NCBI RefSeq assembly: GCF_026341275.1
Contig: NZ_JAIFZO010000002.1
Span: 5,548,118-5,612,117, forward strand
Reading direction: 5' to 3'
Origin: Streptomyces ortus
GTDB taxonomy: Bacteria > Actinomycetota > Actinomycetes > Streptomycetales > Streptomycetaceae
Length of the DNA: 64,000 bases
Each line of letters opens with the position of its first letter. The stretch's first letter is position 1. A program made the position numbers and the translations under genes. Positions 43,101 through 50,543 of the stretch are shown piece by piece. The notes under the pieces were generated by a model. The model searched no databases, was not told where the DNA came from, and was given only the letters and a program-made list of their open reading frames with translations.

Positions 43101-43757
43101 TACCTTCGGGCCGTCGAAGCGGTCGGTGAGGGTCAGCCGCGTGCCCGGTTCGACCGCCAGCCGGCGGGCGGCGGTCTCGGGAAGGGCCACCTCGATCTCG
43201 CGGCCGTCGGCGGGGTCGCCCGGGGCCCGGGGCGCGCGTCCCTCGACCGTCCGCACCTGGGAGGGGTCCAGCGCCGCGAAGTGTGTGAGATCGGGGTCCT
43301 TCGAGCGGGCGGCGGGCTCCTGCAGGGACCTCGGCAGGGCGTACGGCCCCGACCGGGTCAGCGTCCGCAGCGTCACGGGCAGCCCGTCGAAGGTGCGCTC
43401 GGCCCCGTCCCGTACGGCTCGGTCGGCGGCCTCGCGCTCCGCCGCGGGGACGTCGGCCTTGACGACCAGCGTGGTGGCCGCGGCGCTCTGCGCGTCGGCC
43501 TCGCCGGTGTCGCCCGCCTTGCCCTCCTCGCCTGCTGTGGTCGACTCGTCTGCCGTGGCCGCCGTGGCCGCCGAGGTGTCGAGGAGCGAGTGACGCAGTG
43601 CCGCGTCGCCTATCGCGCCCGAGTACGCGGTGAGGGTCGCGAGGACGGCCGTCGTCAGCAGGACGGTGAGCAGCGCGGCGGCCAGCAGCAAACGATGCGC
43701 TCGCACACGCAGTAGGACGAACCCCGTCACCCGGCCCCCCGCCGTGTCGCCGGACAT
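40143..43757 (-). CDS. Very large FtsX-like ABC permease
   Basis: A 1204-aa membrane protein with the same plan as its partner: an N-terminal helix, a large extracytoplasmic domain, FtsX-type helices (loop ETRLLRARGASRGR), a second large extracytoplasmic region with a Gly/Ser stretch (SGQGSDGRSGKGSDSG), and a final FtsX domain (AEFALLRALGAPRRQLARL). ATG 43757 is the start. With the gene at 37211 and the ATPase at 36056 it forms a heteromeric exporter or mechanotransmission ABC complex. The two permeases are immediately adjacent. No regulator is nearby. Confidence 0.87.
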   Translation of the reverse strand: MSGDTAGGRVTGFVLLRVRAHRLLLAAALLTVLLTTAVLATLTAYSGAIGDAALRHSLLDTSAATAATADESTTAGEEGKAGDTGEADAQSAAATTLVVKADVPAAEREAADRAVRDGAERTFDGLPVTLRTLTRSGPYALPRSLQEPAARSKDPDLTHFAALDPSQVRTVEGRAPRAPGDPADGREIEVALPETAARRLAVEPGTRLTLTDRFDGPKVRVLVTGLYRPVRVTSPYWQLDDLHGRGVVKLDFTTYGPLLADPSVLAATGDGRRVSSGPTAWQASADFSALTTGRIGALREAATTGPRSLSKSPALHGTTAITTSLPEELERVERSLLVSRSTLLIVALQLALLAGYALLLVARLLSVERAGETRLLRARGASRGRVAVLAALEASLLALPAVVCAPLLAGPLTRLLAGQGALARIGLRLDTSAAAGAVWATAAAVALGCALAVTVPALTAREESAEGGRARSLPAPVRAGADVGLLVVAAVAYWQLSRQTSGAVTSTGPGGSAATPTDTLGIDPLLVAAPALALLAGTVLTLRLMPPVARLAERRAAGGRGLPTALAGWQFSRRPMRGAGPVLLLVLAVAMGMLAIGQGASWNRSQDDQADFLAGTSVRVLAGGADGLSRAGLYADLDGVRGAAPAMRTSLALSGNRTAAVLALDTEGAGADSGQGSDGRSGKGSDSGPGNGSSGGSGGEAAAGLLLRGDLADKSAGRLLAGLGPGRAGSAGVTLPKDSTRLELELRIRASAQSPDAADADPSAYRSRMTAEVTVTLEDRYGTPYRLSAGDLPADGKAHRLTVQLAQAEQAPSDRAAEPLSLTGAQLDMSQPTGRAEEHRLSVEQLTATTSDGTRRPLSAPPSWQVTSTNNQTSADPKAGNTPTGPDVESERPLTVAYGTGYIPKETPWETSSVTIRLLAERPAAPEVEAVATDDFLKAAGAREGERLDVPFGGSAVPVRIVESVRALPTTEGAQGTPGSDAAQSSGGALLVDLRSVNRVLEERYGESVAPTEWWLRTEPGAQARVAAQLRERPDVEPSQVVVRDEIAERLRDDPFGAGPEAAFAAASVVAAALAAVGFAVSTAGSLRERGAEFALLRALGAPRRQLARLVAAEQGVLVALALVVGVALGAVLTRAVIPLIVLTSRATRPVPEVLVELPLARVALLLAGLVVAPLIVTGVLVLRRGDSASSLRSLRSLHEQGGE

Positions 43758-43931
43758 CCCGGATCTCTGATCATGCTGTCAGAGGTGAGGGGGCCCGGGT
43801 AAGCGCTTGAGGACCGGGTTTGACCGGATCGTGACCGGAATCCGGCGACGCGCGACCGGAATCCGCGCGTCAGCCGGTTCTGTACACCTCTCGGGGGCTG
43901 CCCTTGTCCGGTCCTTGGCGGACGGTGCCGG

Positions 43932-44345
43932 TCAGCCTTCGGTGTTCACCATCGAAGCGGCCGCGTACGTCAGGTAGTTCCACAGGGTGTGCTCGTGCTC
44001 CTCGGAGAGGCCGAGCTCGTCGACGGCGACCCGCATGTGCCTCAACCAGGCGTCGTGGGCAGCCCGGTCGACCGCGAAGGGGGCGTGCCGCATCCGCAGC
44101 CGGGGATGGCCGCGGTTCTCGCTGTACGTGGTCGGACCGCCCCAGTACTGGATGAGGAACAGCGTGAAGCGCTCCTCGGCCGGGCCCAGGTCCTCCTCGG
44201 GATACATGGGCCGCAGCAGCGGGTCCTCGGCGACACCCTCGTAGAACCGGTGCACCAGGCGCCGGAAGGTCTCCTCGCCGCCGACCTGCTCGTAGAAGGT
44301 CTGCTCCTGAAGCGTGCCGCGCCGAATCTCTTTCACACCGTCCAT
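43932..44345 (-). CDS. glbO: Truncated haemoglobin, group II (GlbO-like)
   Basis: A 137-aa two-over-two globin. Landmarks are TFYEQVGGEETFRRLVHRFYEGV (A/B helices, with the CD tyrosine region), YPEEDLGPAEERFTLFLIQYWGGP with the conserved Trp of group II, and HPRLRMRHAPF with the proximal His. Such proteins bind O2 and NO and support redox balance. ATG 44345 is the start; a GTG 9 bp downstream is possible. It is divergent from the methyltransferase gene. Confidence 0.9.
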   Translation of the reverse strand: MDGVKEIRRGTLQEQTFYEQVGGEETFRRLVHRFYEGVAEDPLLRPMYPEEDLGPAEERFTLFLIQYWGGPTTYSENRGHPRLRMRHAPFAVDRAAHDAWLRHMRVAVDELGLSEEHEHTLWNYLTYAAASMVNTEG

Positions 44346-44504
44346 GGTCTCAGACGGGCCGACCGAGGACTCCGGACTTAGGACCTCCGAAGCCGGACCG
44401 GGCCGGACCGGGCCGGACCGGGGCCGGGGCCGGTGCGGGGGCCGGTTCCGGATCGGGCGGCTCCGGCACTCGCCTCCCGGCCCGTCCGGCAGCACAGTGG
44501 AGGT

Positions 44505-45500
44505 ATGAGCGCGTACGCGGTCGACCACGGACTCGACGACCTCGCCGCCACGGCGCGGGCGGCGCTGGTGCGCCAGATCGACGCGAGCGGCGCCTGGGAC
44601 GCCGACCCGGTCTGGCGGACCGCCTTCGGGACCGTCCCGCGCCACCTCTTCGTGCCGTACTACTACGTGGGCTCGCCGGGCCCGCAGGGCGGTTACGAGC
44701 GCAGATGGGGTGAGGACCCGAGCGCGAGCCGACGCGAGGAGTGGCTGCGCGGGGCGTACGCCGACACCCCCCTGGCCACCCGCATGCGCGACGGCGAACT
44801 GCTGTCGTCCAGCAGCCAGCCGTCCCTGATGGCGAAGATGCTGGCCGAACTGGAGGTACGGGAGGGGGACGCGGTCCTGGAGATCGGCGCGGGCACCGGC
44901 TACAACGCGGCGCTGCTCTCGTACCGGCTGGGCGACGGGCTGGTCACCACGGTCGACCTGGACCCGGAGATCACGGAGTCCGCGCGGCGGCATCTGGCCG
45001 CCGCGGGGCACCGGCCGGCCGTCGTCACCGGCGACGGGGCGCGCGGCTGCCCCGACCGGGCCCCCTTCGACCGCGTCATCGCCACCTGCGCGCTGGACTC
45101 GGTCCCGCGTGCCTGGCTCGCGCAGTGCCGCCCCGGCGCCCGGATCCTCGCCCCGTTCGCCACCGGCCTGATCGCCCTGCGGGTACGGGACGCCGGGCAC
45201 GCGGAGGGGCGCTTCCTGCACACGTCCGCGTACTTCGTGCCCCTGCGCGGCGGCATCCGGGCCGAGCGGGAGGCCCCCGCCGTGCATCTCGCCGGGCTGC
45301 CGCGCCGGGCCAGGGGGCACGAACTGTTCCGCTTCCTGCTGACCCTGACCGCGGACGGCCTCACCTCGGACGAGGCACACGCGCTGTGGGAACACGAGGC
45401 CTGGCCGGCGCGCGAGCGGTACGGCATCACGGTCGCGGGCGACCGCGCCTGGGCGTGGCTGGACGACCCCGGGGGGCCGCACACCTGGCCGCTGCCGTGA
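44505..45500 (+). CDS. SAM-dependent methyltransferase, PCMT-like
   Basis: A 331-aa protein resembling protein-L-isoaspartate O-methyltransferases: PRHLFVPYYY at the N-terminus, SSSQPSLMAKMLAELEV, then motif I VLEIGAGTGYNAALLS, motif post-I VTTVDLDPE and a motif II-like DRVIATCALDSVP. It is longer than canonical PCMT (about 210 aa) by a C-terminal domain, as in the actinobacterial proteins used for peptide (lanthipeptide-type) or general methylation. No peptide precursor is present nearby. ATG 44505 follows GGAGG closely. Confidence 0.8.
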   Translation: MSAYAVDHGLDDLAATARAALVRQIDASGAWDADPVWRTAFGTVPRHLFVPYYYVGSPGPQGGYERRWGEDPSASRREEWLRGAYADTPLATRMRDGELLSSSSQPSLMAKMLAELEVREGDAVLEIGAGTGYNAALLSYRLGDGLVTTVDLDPEITESARRHLAAAGHRPAVVTGDGARGCPDRAPFDRVIATCALDSVPRAWLAQCRPGARILAPFATGLIALRVRDAGHAEGRFLHTSAYFVPLRGGIRAEREAPAVHLAGLPRRARGHELFRFLLTLTADGLTSDEAHALWEHEAWPARERYGITVAGDRAWAWLDDPGGPHTWPLP

Positions 45501-45518
45501 CTCCCGGCGAAGCGGCGC

Positions 45519-45718
45519 TAGGGGGTGCCTGACAATTCCCGTCTGCCGCGCGACGCCGTGCACGCACTCTCGCCGCACCGGGCGCAGAGCCAGGTACGTC
45601 CAGTACGAGGCTCTACGCCCGGCAGCCCGGCAGCCCGGCAGCCCGGCACACCGAGAGCACGCACCTGACGCCGCGCAGCCGCCCTATGGGCGACGACGGG
45701 AATTGTCGACAGACCCTA
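45519..45718. mobile_element. MITE-like element 1 (200 bp)
   Basis: No coding potential. The ends are imperfect inverted repeats: left TAGGGGGTGCCTGACAATTC, right (reverse complement) TAGGGTCTGTCGACAATTCC, both running on into CCGTC. It includes a triple GGCAGCCC-type internal repeat around 45620-45645. It lies end-to-end with a related element. Confidence 0.7.
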
Positions 45719-45882
45719 AGGGCTGTCCCGTAACTCCCGGCGGGCGCACGACGACAGCTACGGCACCTCGCGGCGTTGCCGGATCGCCCGAATACACCCA
45801 GTATGAGGGCGACCCGGCGCCTTGCGATGCACCGCATCTGACGCCGCGCGCTGGTCCACCGGGAATTACGGGACAGCCCTTA
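45717..45882. mobile_element. MITE-like element 2 (166 bp)
   Basis: Terminal inverted repeats TAAGGGCTGTCCCGTAAC (left) and, read inward from the right end, TAAGGGCTGTCCCGTAAT, continuing TCCCGG: about 24 bp with one or two mismatches. It shares internal segments with element 1 (TGACGCCGCGC; CAGTA-GAGG-type core). A TA dinucleotide is shared at the junction. The right TIR supplies the TAA stop codon of the FHA gene. Confidence 0.8.
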
Positions 45883-47310
45883 GCCCCGCCGGATCGTGAT
45901 CGTCGTCCAGGCGCCGACGTGCACCCGGTCGCCGTCCTGGAGCGGGACGGGGACGAACGGCTGGATGGGGTCCTCGGCGCCGTTGACCGTGGTGCCGTTG
46001 GTGGAGTTCTGGTCGACGACCGCCCAGCTGCTGTCCGGCTGCTGCACGAGCACCGCGTGCTGGTGCGAGACGCCCGGGTCCTCCGGCGGCACCGACAGAT
46101 CGATGTCCGGGGTGTCGCCGGTGGAGTGGCGGCGGCGGCCGATCGTGATCTGGTTGCCGCTGAGCGGACGCTGCTGTTCCGGTGAGTACGCGGGCAGGTT
46201 CAGCCCCGCGGCCTCCGGTCCCGAGCGCTGCATCATCGCCATGAAGTACTCACGGTCGGGCCCGATGGTGATGCTCCACGACAACGACTGCTGGGGCTGT
46301 TGCGGCTGCTGCTGGTACCCGCCGGGCGACTGCGTCGAGCCGGACTGCGGGTAGCCGTAGCCGCCGCCGGGCGCGGGCGGGCCGCCGGGGCTGCCGGGCG
46401 ACGGCGGTGAGATCACCCAGTCGTCCGCGCCGCCCCCGAAGGACGGACCGCCGGGCGGCTGCGGACGCCCTGTCTCCGGCGGATACGCGGTCTCCTGCTG
46501 ATACGCGGGAGGACCGGACCGGCCGGGAGAACCGGACTGCCCGGGAGGACCGGACTGGCCCGGCTGCTGGAACCCCTGAGGACCTGCCGGACCGCCGGGA
46601 CCGCCGGGACCTCCGGGGCCGTTGGGGCCTCCGGGACCCCCGTACCCGCCCTGGCCGCCCTGGCCGCCGGGTCCGCCGGGACCGGGTCCGCCGGGGCCGG
46701 GACCGCCGTACCCGCCAGGACCCCCGGGGCTCGTACCCCCGGGACCGGGCGGCGGCGGTACCGGTCGGGACGGATCACCGGGGAAGCCCGCGGGGTCCTC
46801 GCCGTAGGGCGGGATCGGCTCCGCGGGCCGGTTCATCTGCGAGGGCCGGGAGCCCTGGTAGTCGAAGCCGCCGTGGGTCGGACCCGACTGCCCGGGAGGC
46901 GGCTGCTGGAAGCGGAGCGCGGGGTTCCCCCCACCGGGACCCGCACCCGGGCCACCCGGGCCGCCCGGGCCACCCGGGCCGGGACCGCCGGGACCGGGCC
47001 CCGGGGGACGCGGCGCGGCAGGCGTGTACGAGGTCGCGGTGTTCGTCAGGTAGTTCCACCGGCACTCCTCGCAGAACGGCGCCCCGCCCTCGCGCGGAGT
47101 ACGGCACTGCGGGCACAGCTCCGGCTCGGGCGCCGGGTCGGGCACCGCGGAGAGGTGCGGCCTGCCGCCGGGGCCGGGCGGCGGATAGCCGTAACCGGCC
47201 GCCGGGGGCGGCGGCGGAGGGGGCGGGGGTACGGCACCGGCCATGCGGTGACCGCAGACCTCGCACCAGTCGTCGGAACCCGACTGGTGTCCGTTCGGGC
47301 AGGTCGGCAT
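45880..47310 (-). CDS. Zinc-ribbon and FHA-domain phosphothreonine-binding protein
   Basis: A 476-aa protein. An N-terminal zinc ribbon (C4, C16, C19 with H8 or a nearby ligand: CPNGH...CEVCG) is followed by a poly-Pro stretch, a second ribbon (CPQCRTP...CEEC, about 80-97) and about 280 residues of Gly/Pro-rich collagen-like repeats. The C-terminal FHA domain (about 390-470) has IGRRRHS, the SHQHA loop and NSTNGTTVNG, the residues that read phosphothreonine. It is a likely substrate or reader for the kinase at 50544. The stop codon lies in a MITE end. Confidence 0.88.
   Translation of the reverse strand: MPTCPNGHQSGSDDWCEVCGHRMAGAVPPPPPPPPPAAGYGYPPPGPGGRPHLSAVPDPAPEPELCPQCRTPREGGAPFCEECRWNYLTNTATSYTPAAPRPPGPGPGGPGPGGPGGPGGPGAGPGGGNPALRFQQPPPGQSGPTHGGFDYQGSRPSQMNRPAEPIPPYGEDPAGFPGDPSRPVPPPPGPGGTSPGGPGGYGGPGPGGPGPGGPGGQGGQGGYGGPGGPNGPGGPGGPGGPAGPQGFQQPGQSGPPGQSGSPGRSGPPAYQQETAYPPETGRPQPPGGPSFGGGADDWVISPPSPGSPGGPPAPGGGYGYPQSGSTQSPGGYQQQPQQPQQSLSWSITIGPDREYFMAMMQRSGPEAAGLNLPAYSPEQQRPLSGNQITIGRRRHSTGDTPDIDLSVPPEDPGVSHQHAVLVQQPDSSWAVVDQNSTNGTTVNGAEDPIQPFVPVPLQDGDRVHVGAWTTITIRRG
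46560..47010 (-). repeat. Collagen-like GPG/PGG coding repeat region
   Basis: Degenerate 9-bp units encode PGG and GPG in the FHA protein gene. Low complexity; expect copy-number and assembly variation. Confidence 0.6.
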
Positions 47311-47478
47311 GTCGGCGCTTCCCCCTCTCCTGTCCGGCCCACCAAGGACCGTCATCGTGCAGAACCGCGTGCGTGGTGCTCGCGCCCTGCTACGTACCGT
47401 GTGCGGAGTGCCTGAGCGGTGCTCTGCTTCGTGCCGCTCCGTGCTGCTTCGCGCTACTTCTTCACGTGCTGTCTCGCT

Positions 47479-48825
47479 CTACTTCTTTACACGAACAGTC
47501 TTTGTGGACCGTGTTTCGAGAGTCATCTCGTCGGCCTCCGCGACCTTCGCCTTCAATCGCACAGTACCCGCCGCGGCATCGACCACGTCCACCACCTTCG
47601 CAAGCAGTTTCGCCGTATCCGCGTTTCCGGAGGCACTCGCGAGCTGAACCGCGCGGCCCAGTTTGGCCGTCGCCCCGTCGGCATCTCCCGCTTTACGGGC
47701 ATCCAGGCCCTGTTGGATGACTTGCGCCAGTTCCGCCTGACCCGTGTAGTGCGCGACCTGCGGATTGATCGACGTGGACGCCGTCATGTCGTCGGTCCAC
47801 ACGGCCCGTACGAGCCCCTGCGCGCCCAGGGTCTGGGCGGTGCCGTCGCCGTGCGGGATCACCAGGGAGACCCGGGCGGCGAGCATCTCCTGCCCGAGGC
47901 CGGCCTCGGGCACCTCCACGCACACGTGGTAGTCGCGGGACTCGTCGCCCCAGGAGCCCGTGGGGTAGTCCCCGGCGCGCGGGCCCGCCTCCGTGCGGCG
48001 GTCGGTGAGCGGCTCGACCGTCGGCGCGACCTGCTTGACGAACTTGATGGAGGTGCCGACCGGGGTCCACAGCCGCAGCGCCACGTCCGCGACCTCCTTG
48101 CCCATGGCCGTCTCCATCATCTGCGTGAAGTCGGCGGACAGGCCCGCCGGATCGGCCACGATGTCGGCGGTGCCGAGCAGCGCGGACGCGATGGACGTGA
48201 CTTCTTTCACTTCCCAGTCCGTGCCGACGCCCCGGGCGTCGGCGGTGTAGCGGCCGGCGCAGGCGTCCAGGGCGGCCTTGAGGTCCTCGGGTGACTCGTG
48301 TTCGTTGCGGCCGTCGGTGAGCACGATGCCGTGCCGGATGGCGACGTCCGCCGAGGACAGCAGCCGGTCGGCCAGCTTCAGCCAGGTGCCGATCGCGGTG
48401 CCGCCGCCCGCGCTGAGCTTGCGCAGCGACTGCTTCGCCTGCTCGCGGGTCTGCGGGTCGGCGACGGCCAGTTCACCGTTGCCGGGGTAGACCTCCTTGG
48501 CCACGTGCGTCCCGCCGATCACCGCGAAGTGCACGCCGTCCCGCAGGGCGTCGATCGCGGCGGCCGTCGCGTCCCTGGCGCCGCGCATCTTGGTCGGCGG
48601 GTAGTCCATGGACCCGGAACAGTCGACCATGATCGCCACGGCCGCGTCCGGGCTTTGGCCCGGTGTGTAGAGATGGGGTGCCGTGACGGCACTCCCGACC
48701 GTGCCGCCGCCGGTGGAGGTCACCGTCACGATCGCGTTGACCTCGCGACCGCCCTCCGGCAGGTACTCGTTCTGGTAGACCTCCACCGAGAACTGCGGCA
48801 CGTTCGACTTCGAGAAATTGGCCAT
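47479..48825 (-). CDS. VWA-domain protein (TerY-like)
   Basis: A 448-aa cytoplasmic protein. ATG 48825 gives MANFSKSNVPQFSVEVYQNEYLPEGG. The von Willebrand A domain (about 60-250) has a complete MIDAS: D68-x-S70-x-S72 in DCSGSMD, a threonine in GGTAIGTWL and DGRNEHESPEDL. A beta-sandwich and a C-terminal helical segment (QGLDARKAGDADGATAKLGRAVQLA, TPR-like) follow. VWA proteins beside PP2C and kinase genes occur in TerY-type phospho-signalling triads. Located between the FHA and phosphatase genes, it probably scaffolds them in a metal-dependent way. Confidence 0.87.
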   Translation of the reverse strand: MANFSKSNVPQFSVEVYQNEYLPEGGREVNAIVTVTSTGGGTVGSAVTAPHLYTPGQSPDAAVAIMVDCSGSMDYPPTKMRGARDATAAAIDALRDGVHFAVIGGTHVAKEVYPGNGELAVADPQTREQAKQSLRKLSAGGGTAIGTWLKLADRLLSSADVAIRHGIVLTDGRNEHESPEDLKAALDACAGRYTADARGVGTDWEVKEVTSIASALLGTADIVADPAGLSADFTQMMETAMGKEVADVALRLWTPVGTSIKFVKQVAPTVEPLTDRRTEAGPRAGDYPTGSWGDESRDYHVCVEVPEAGLGQEMLAARVSLVIPHGDGTAQTLGAQGLVRAVWTDDMTASTSINPQVAHYTGQAELAQVIQQGLDARKAGDADGATAKLGRAVQLASASGNADTAKLLAKVVDVVDAAAGTVRLKAKVAEADEMTLETRSTKTVRVKK

Positions 48826-48977
48826 GCGTTCTCTGCTCCCCCTCAGGACTCCCACAGGTCGTGGGTGATGTCGGTGGGCGGACCGGTCCCCTCCGGCCCC
48901 GACCGGGCCGGGGCCCCGCCGTCCCTGTCGCCCCCACCTTCATCGGCGTCTCCACCGTTTCGTACCGCTTGGGCCTC

Positions 48978-50540
48978 TTAGGCCGATCCTGCCCCTTGTT
49001 GCGGCGTGGGGAACGGAAGGACGGCCACTGTTACGTTGTCGTGGCCCCCGCCGTCCAGGGCGTGGCCCACCAGGACCTGGGCGCTGTGCAGCGGCCGGTC
49101 GGCGGCGTCGGGCGGGATGACCTCGGCCATCTCCTCGGCGCCCTCCGCGTAGTTCCACAGGCCGTCGGTGCACACGACGACCACGCCGGGCCGGTCGGGT
49201 TTGAAGGAAGCGGTGTGCGGCTCCAGTTCGTACGCGTCCGCGCCGAGCCAGCCGGTGATGGCGTGGGCGCGGTCGTCCGCGTACGCCTCGGCCTCGCTCA
49301 TCAGACCCGCGGCGACCATCTGGGCGGCCCAGGAGTCGTCCTCGGTGAGCCGGGCGGGCGGCGCCGAGCGGTCCACGGGCACCCAGTAGACGCGGCTGTC
49401 GCCGACCCAGCCGACGACCAGCAGGGTGGGGGTGACGACGGCGCCGACGAGCGTGCAGGCCGGGGCGTTCACGTGCGGCTGGTGCTCGTGGGCCGAGGGG
49501 GTGGGGTCCGCGAGGGAGTTGACCGCCTCGGCGGCGGCGAGGATCGCGTCGTGCATGGCCTGCTGGGGGTGCGTGCCGCGGGGCAGGGCCGCGAGCAGCG
49601 TCTCGTTCGCGGCGCGGGAGGCGGCCAGGGAGGCCTCGTCGGGGCGGGTCGCCGAGGAGACGCCGTCGCAGACGATCGCGACGACCGCGGGCGAACCGTC
49701 GGGCAGCGCGGTCGCGGAGACGGTGAACGCGTCCTCGTTGCGGTGGTGGCGCAGGCCCCGGTCGCTGACCGCGGCGACCGCGTCCAGCTCCTGCTCCATG
49801 TGGTCGCGCTCGCGCGGCTGGGCGTGGCCGCAGTTCTCGCAGTAGCCGTCCCGGTCGACCTGGCCCGCGCGGCACGCCACGCAGACCTTCAGGCCCGCGG
49901 CGGGCGTCGCGAGGTCGGCCGTCCGCGGATCGGCGAGCGGCGCGTCGACGGTGGGGACCTCGACGGTCGGCAACTCGTCCACGGGCACCTCGGGGGGCAG
50001 CGGGGCGGCGAGCGGGTACTCGTCCGGCTCGGCCGCGGCATGGCCCGTCGCGTGGCCCGACGCCCGCGCCGGCCCCTGCGGCCGGGCAGGCGGTTGGGCC
50101 TGCGACCGGCCGTGCGGCACGGCGGAGGACTGCGCGTGCGGTACGGCGGACGGTGGCGCGTGCGGGGGAACGGGTGGCCCGCCGGGGCGGTCGAAGCGTA
50201 CGCCGGGGCCGTCCGAGCCGCCCGACTCGCGGCCCTCGATGTCCGTCGGCAGCACCACGGCCGCCGGTGTGCCCGAGCTGTCCGCCTCGGGCGCGACGGG
50301 CCAGTCCACGGCGGTCGCGGCGGTCGCGGCGGTCGCGGCGGTCGCGGGGGGCGCGGGGGGCGCCCCGGCCGCGGCCGCAGGCGGCCGTGGCGCCGAGCCG
50401 TTCATGGTGATCGTGGGATTGTCGTCCGGCGGCGCGGGTACGGCCGACAGGTCGTACCCGCACGCACCGCAGAAGCGGTCTCCCGACTCCAGCGGTTCCT
50501 CACAGCTGGGGCAGGCGGCCAGTTGGGGCATCTGCGACAT
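48978..50540 (-). CDS. PP2C-type Ser/Thr phosphatase with two zinc ribbons
   Basis: A 520-aa protein. Zinc ribbon 1 has C10, C13, C24 and C27. A long Pro/Ala-rich linker leads to ribbon 2 (CVACRAGQVDRDGYCENCG, about 222-240). The PP2C domain (about 255-515) carries the metal-binding residues in SDRGLRHHRNEDAF, IVCDGVSSA, WVGDSRVYW, VVCTDGLWNY and GGGHDNVTVAVL. It should reverse phosphorylation by the kinase whose stop codon lies just upstream (50544). ATG 50540 is the start. Confidence 0.9.
   Translation of the reverse strand: MSQMPQLAACPSCEEPLESGDRFCGACGYDLSAVPAPPDDNPTITMNGSAPRPPAAAAGAPPAPPATAATAATAATAVDWPVAPEADSSGTPAAVVLPTDIEGRESGGSDGPGVRFDRPGGPPVPPHAPPSAVPHAQSSAVPHGRSQAQPPARPQGPARASGHATGHAAAEPDEYPLAAPLPPEVPVDELPTVEVPTVDAPLADPRTADLATPAAGLKVCVACRAGQVDRDGYCENCGHAQPRERDHMEQELDAVAAVSDRGLRHHRNEDAFTVSATALPDGSPAVVAIVCDGVSSATRPDEASLAASRAANETLLAALPRGTHPQQAMHDAILAAAEAVNSLADPTPSAHEHQPHVNAPACTLVGAVVTPTLLVVGWVGDSRVYWVPVDRSAPPARLTEDDSWAAQMVAAGLMSEAEAYADDRAHAITGWLGADAYELEPHTASFKPDRPGVVVVCTDGLWNYAEGAEEMAEVIPPDAADRPLHSAQVLVGHALDGGGHDNVTVAVLPFPTPQQGAGSA
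50309..50345 (-). repeat. 9-bp tandem repeat (CGGTCGCGG type) in phosphatase linker
   Basis: Four copies encode Ala-Thr-Ala repeats in the disordered linker between the two zinc ribbons. Confidence 0.6.
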
Positions 50541-50543
50541 GAA

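Noticed and set aside
44505..45500. Lanthipeptide-type or graspetide cluster suggested by the PCMT-like methyltransferase
   Set aside because: No precursor peptide, cyclase or ATP-grasp gene is adjacent; the neighbours are a globin and mobile-element remnants.
46560..47010. Regular repeats as a possible CRISPR array
   Set aside because: The units are degenerate 9-bp coding repeats for Pro-Gly-Gly with no unique spacers; no cas genes are present.
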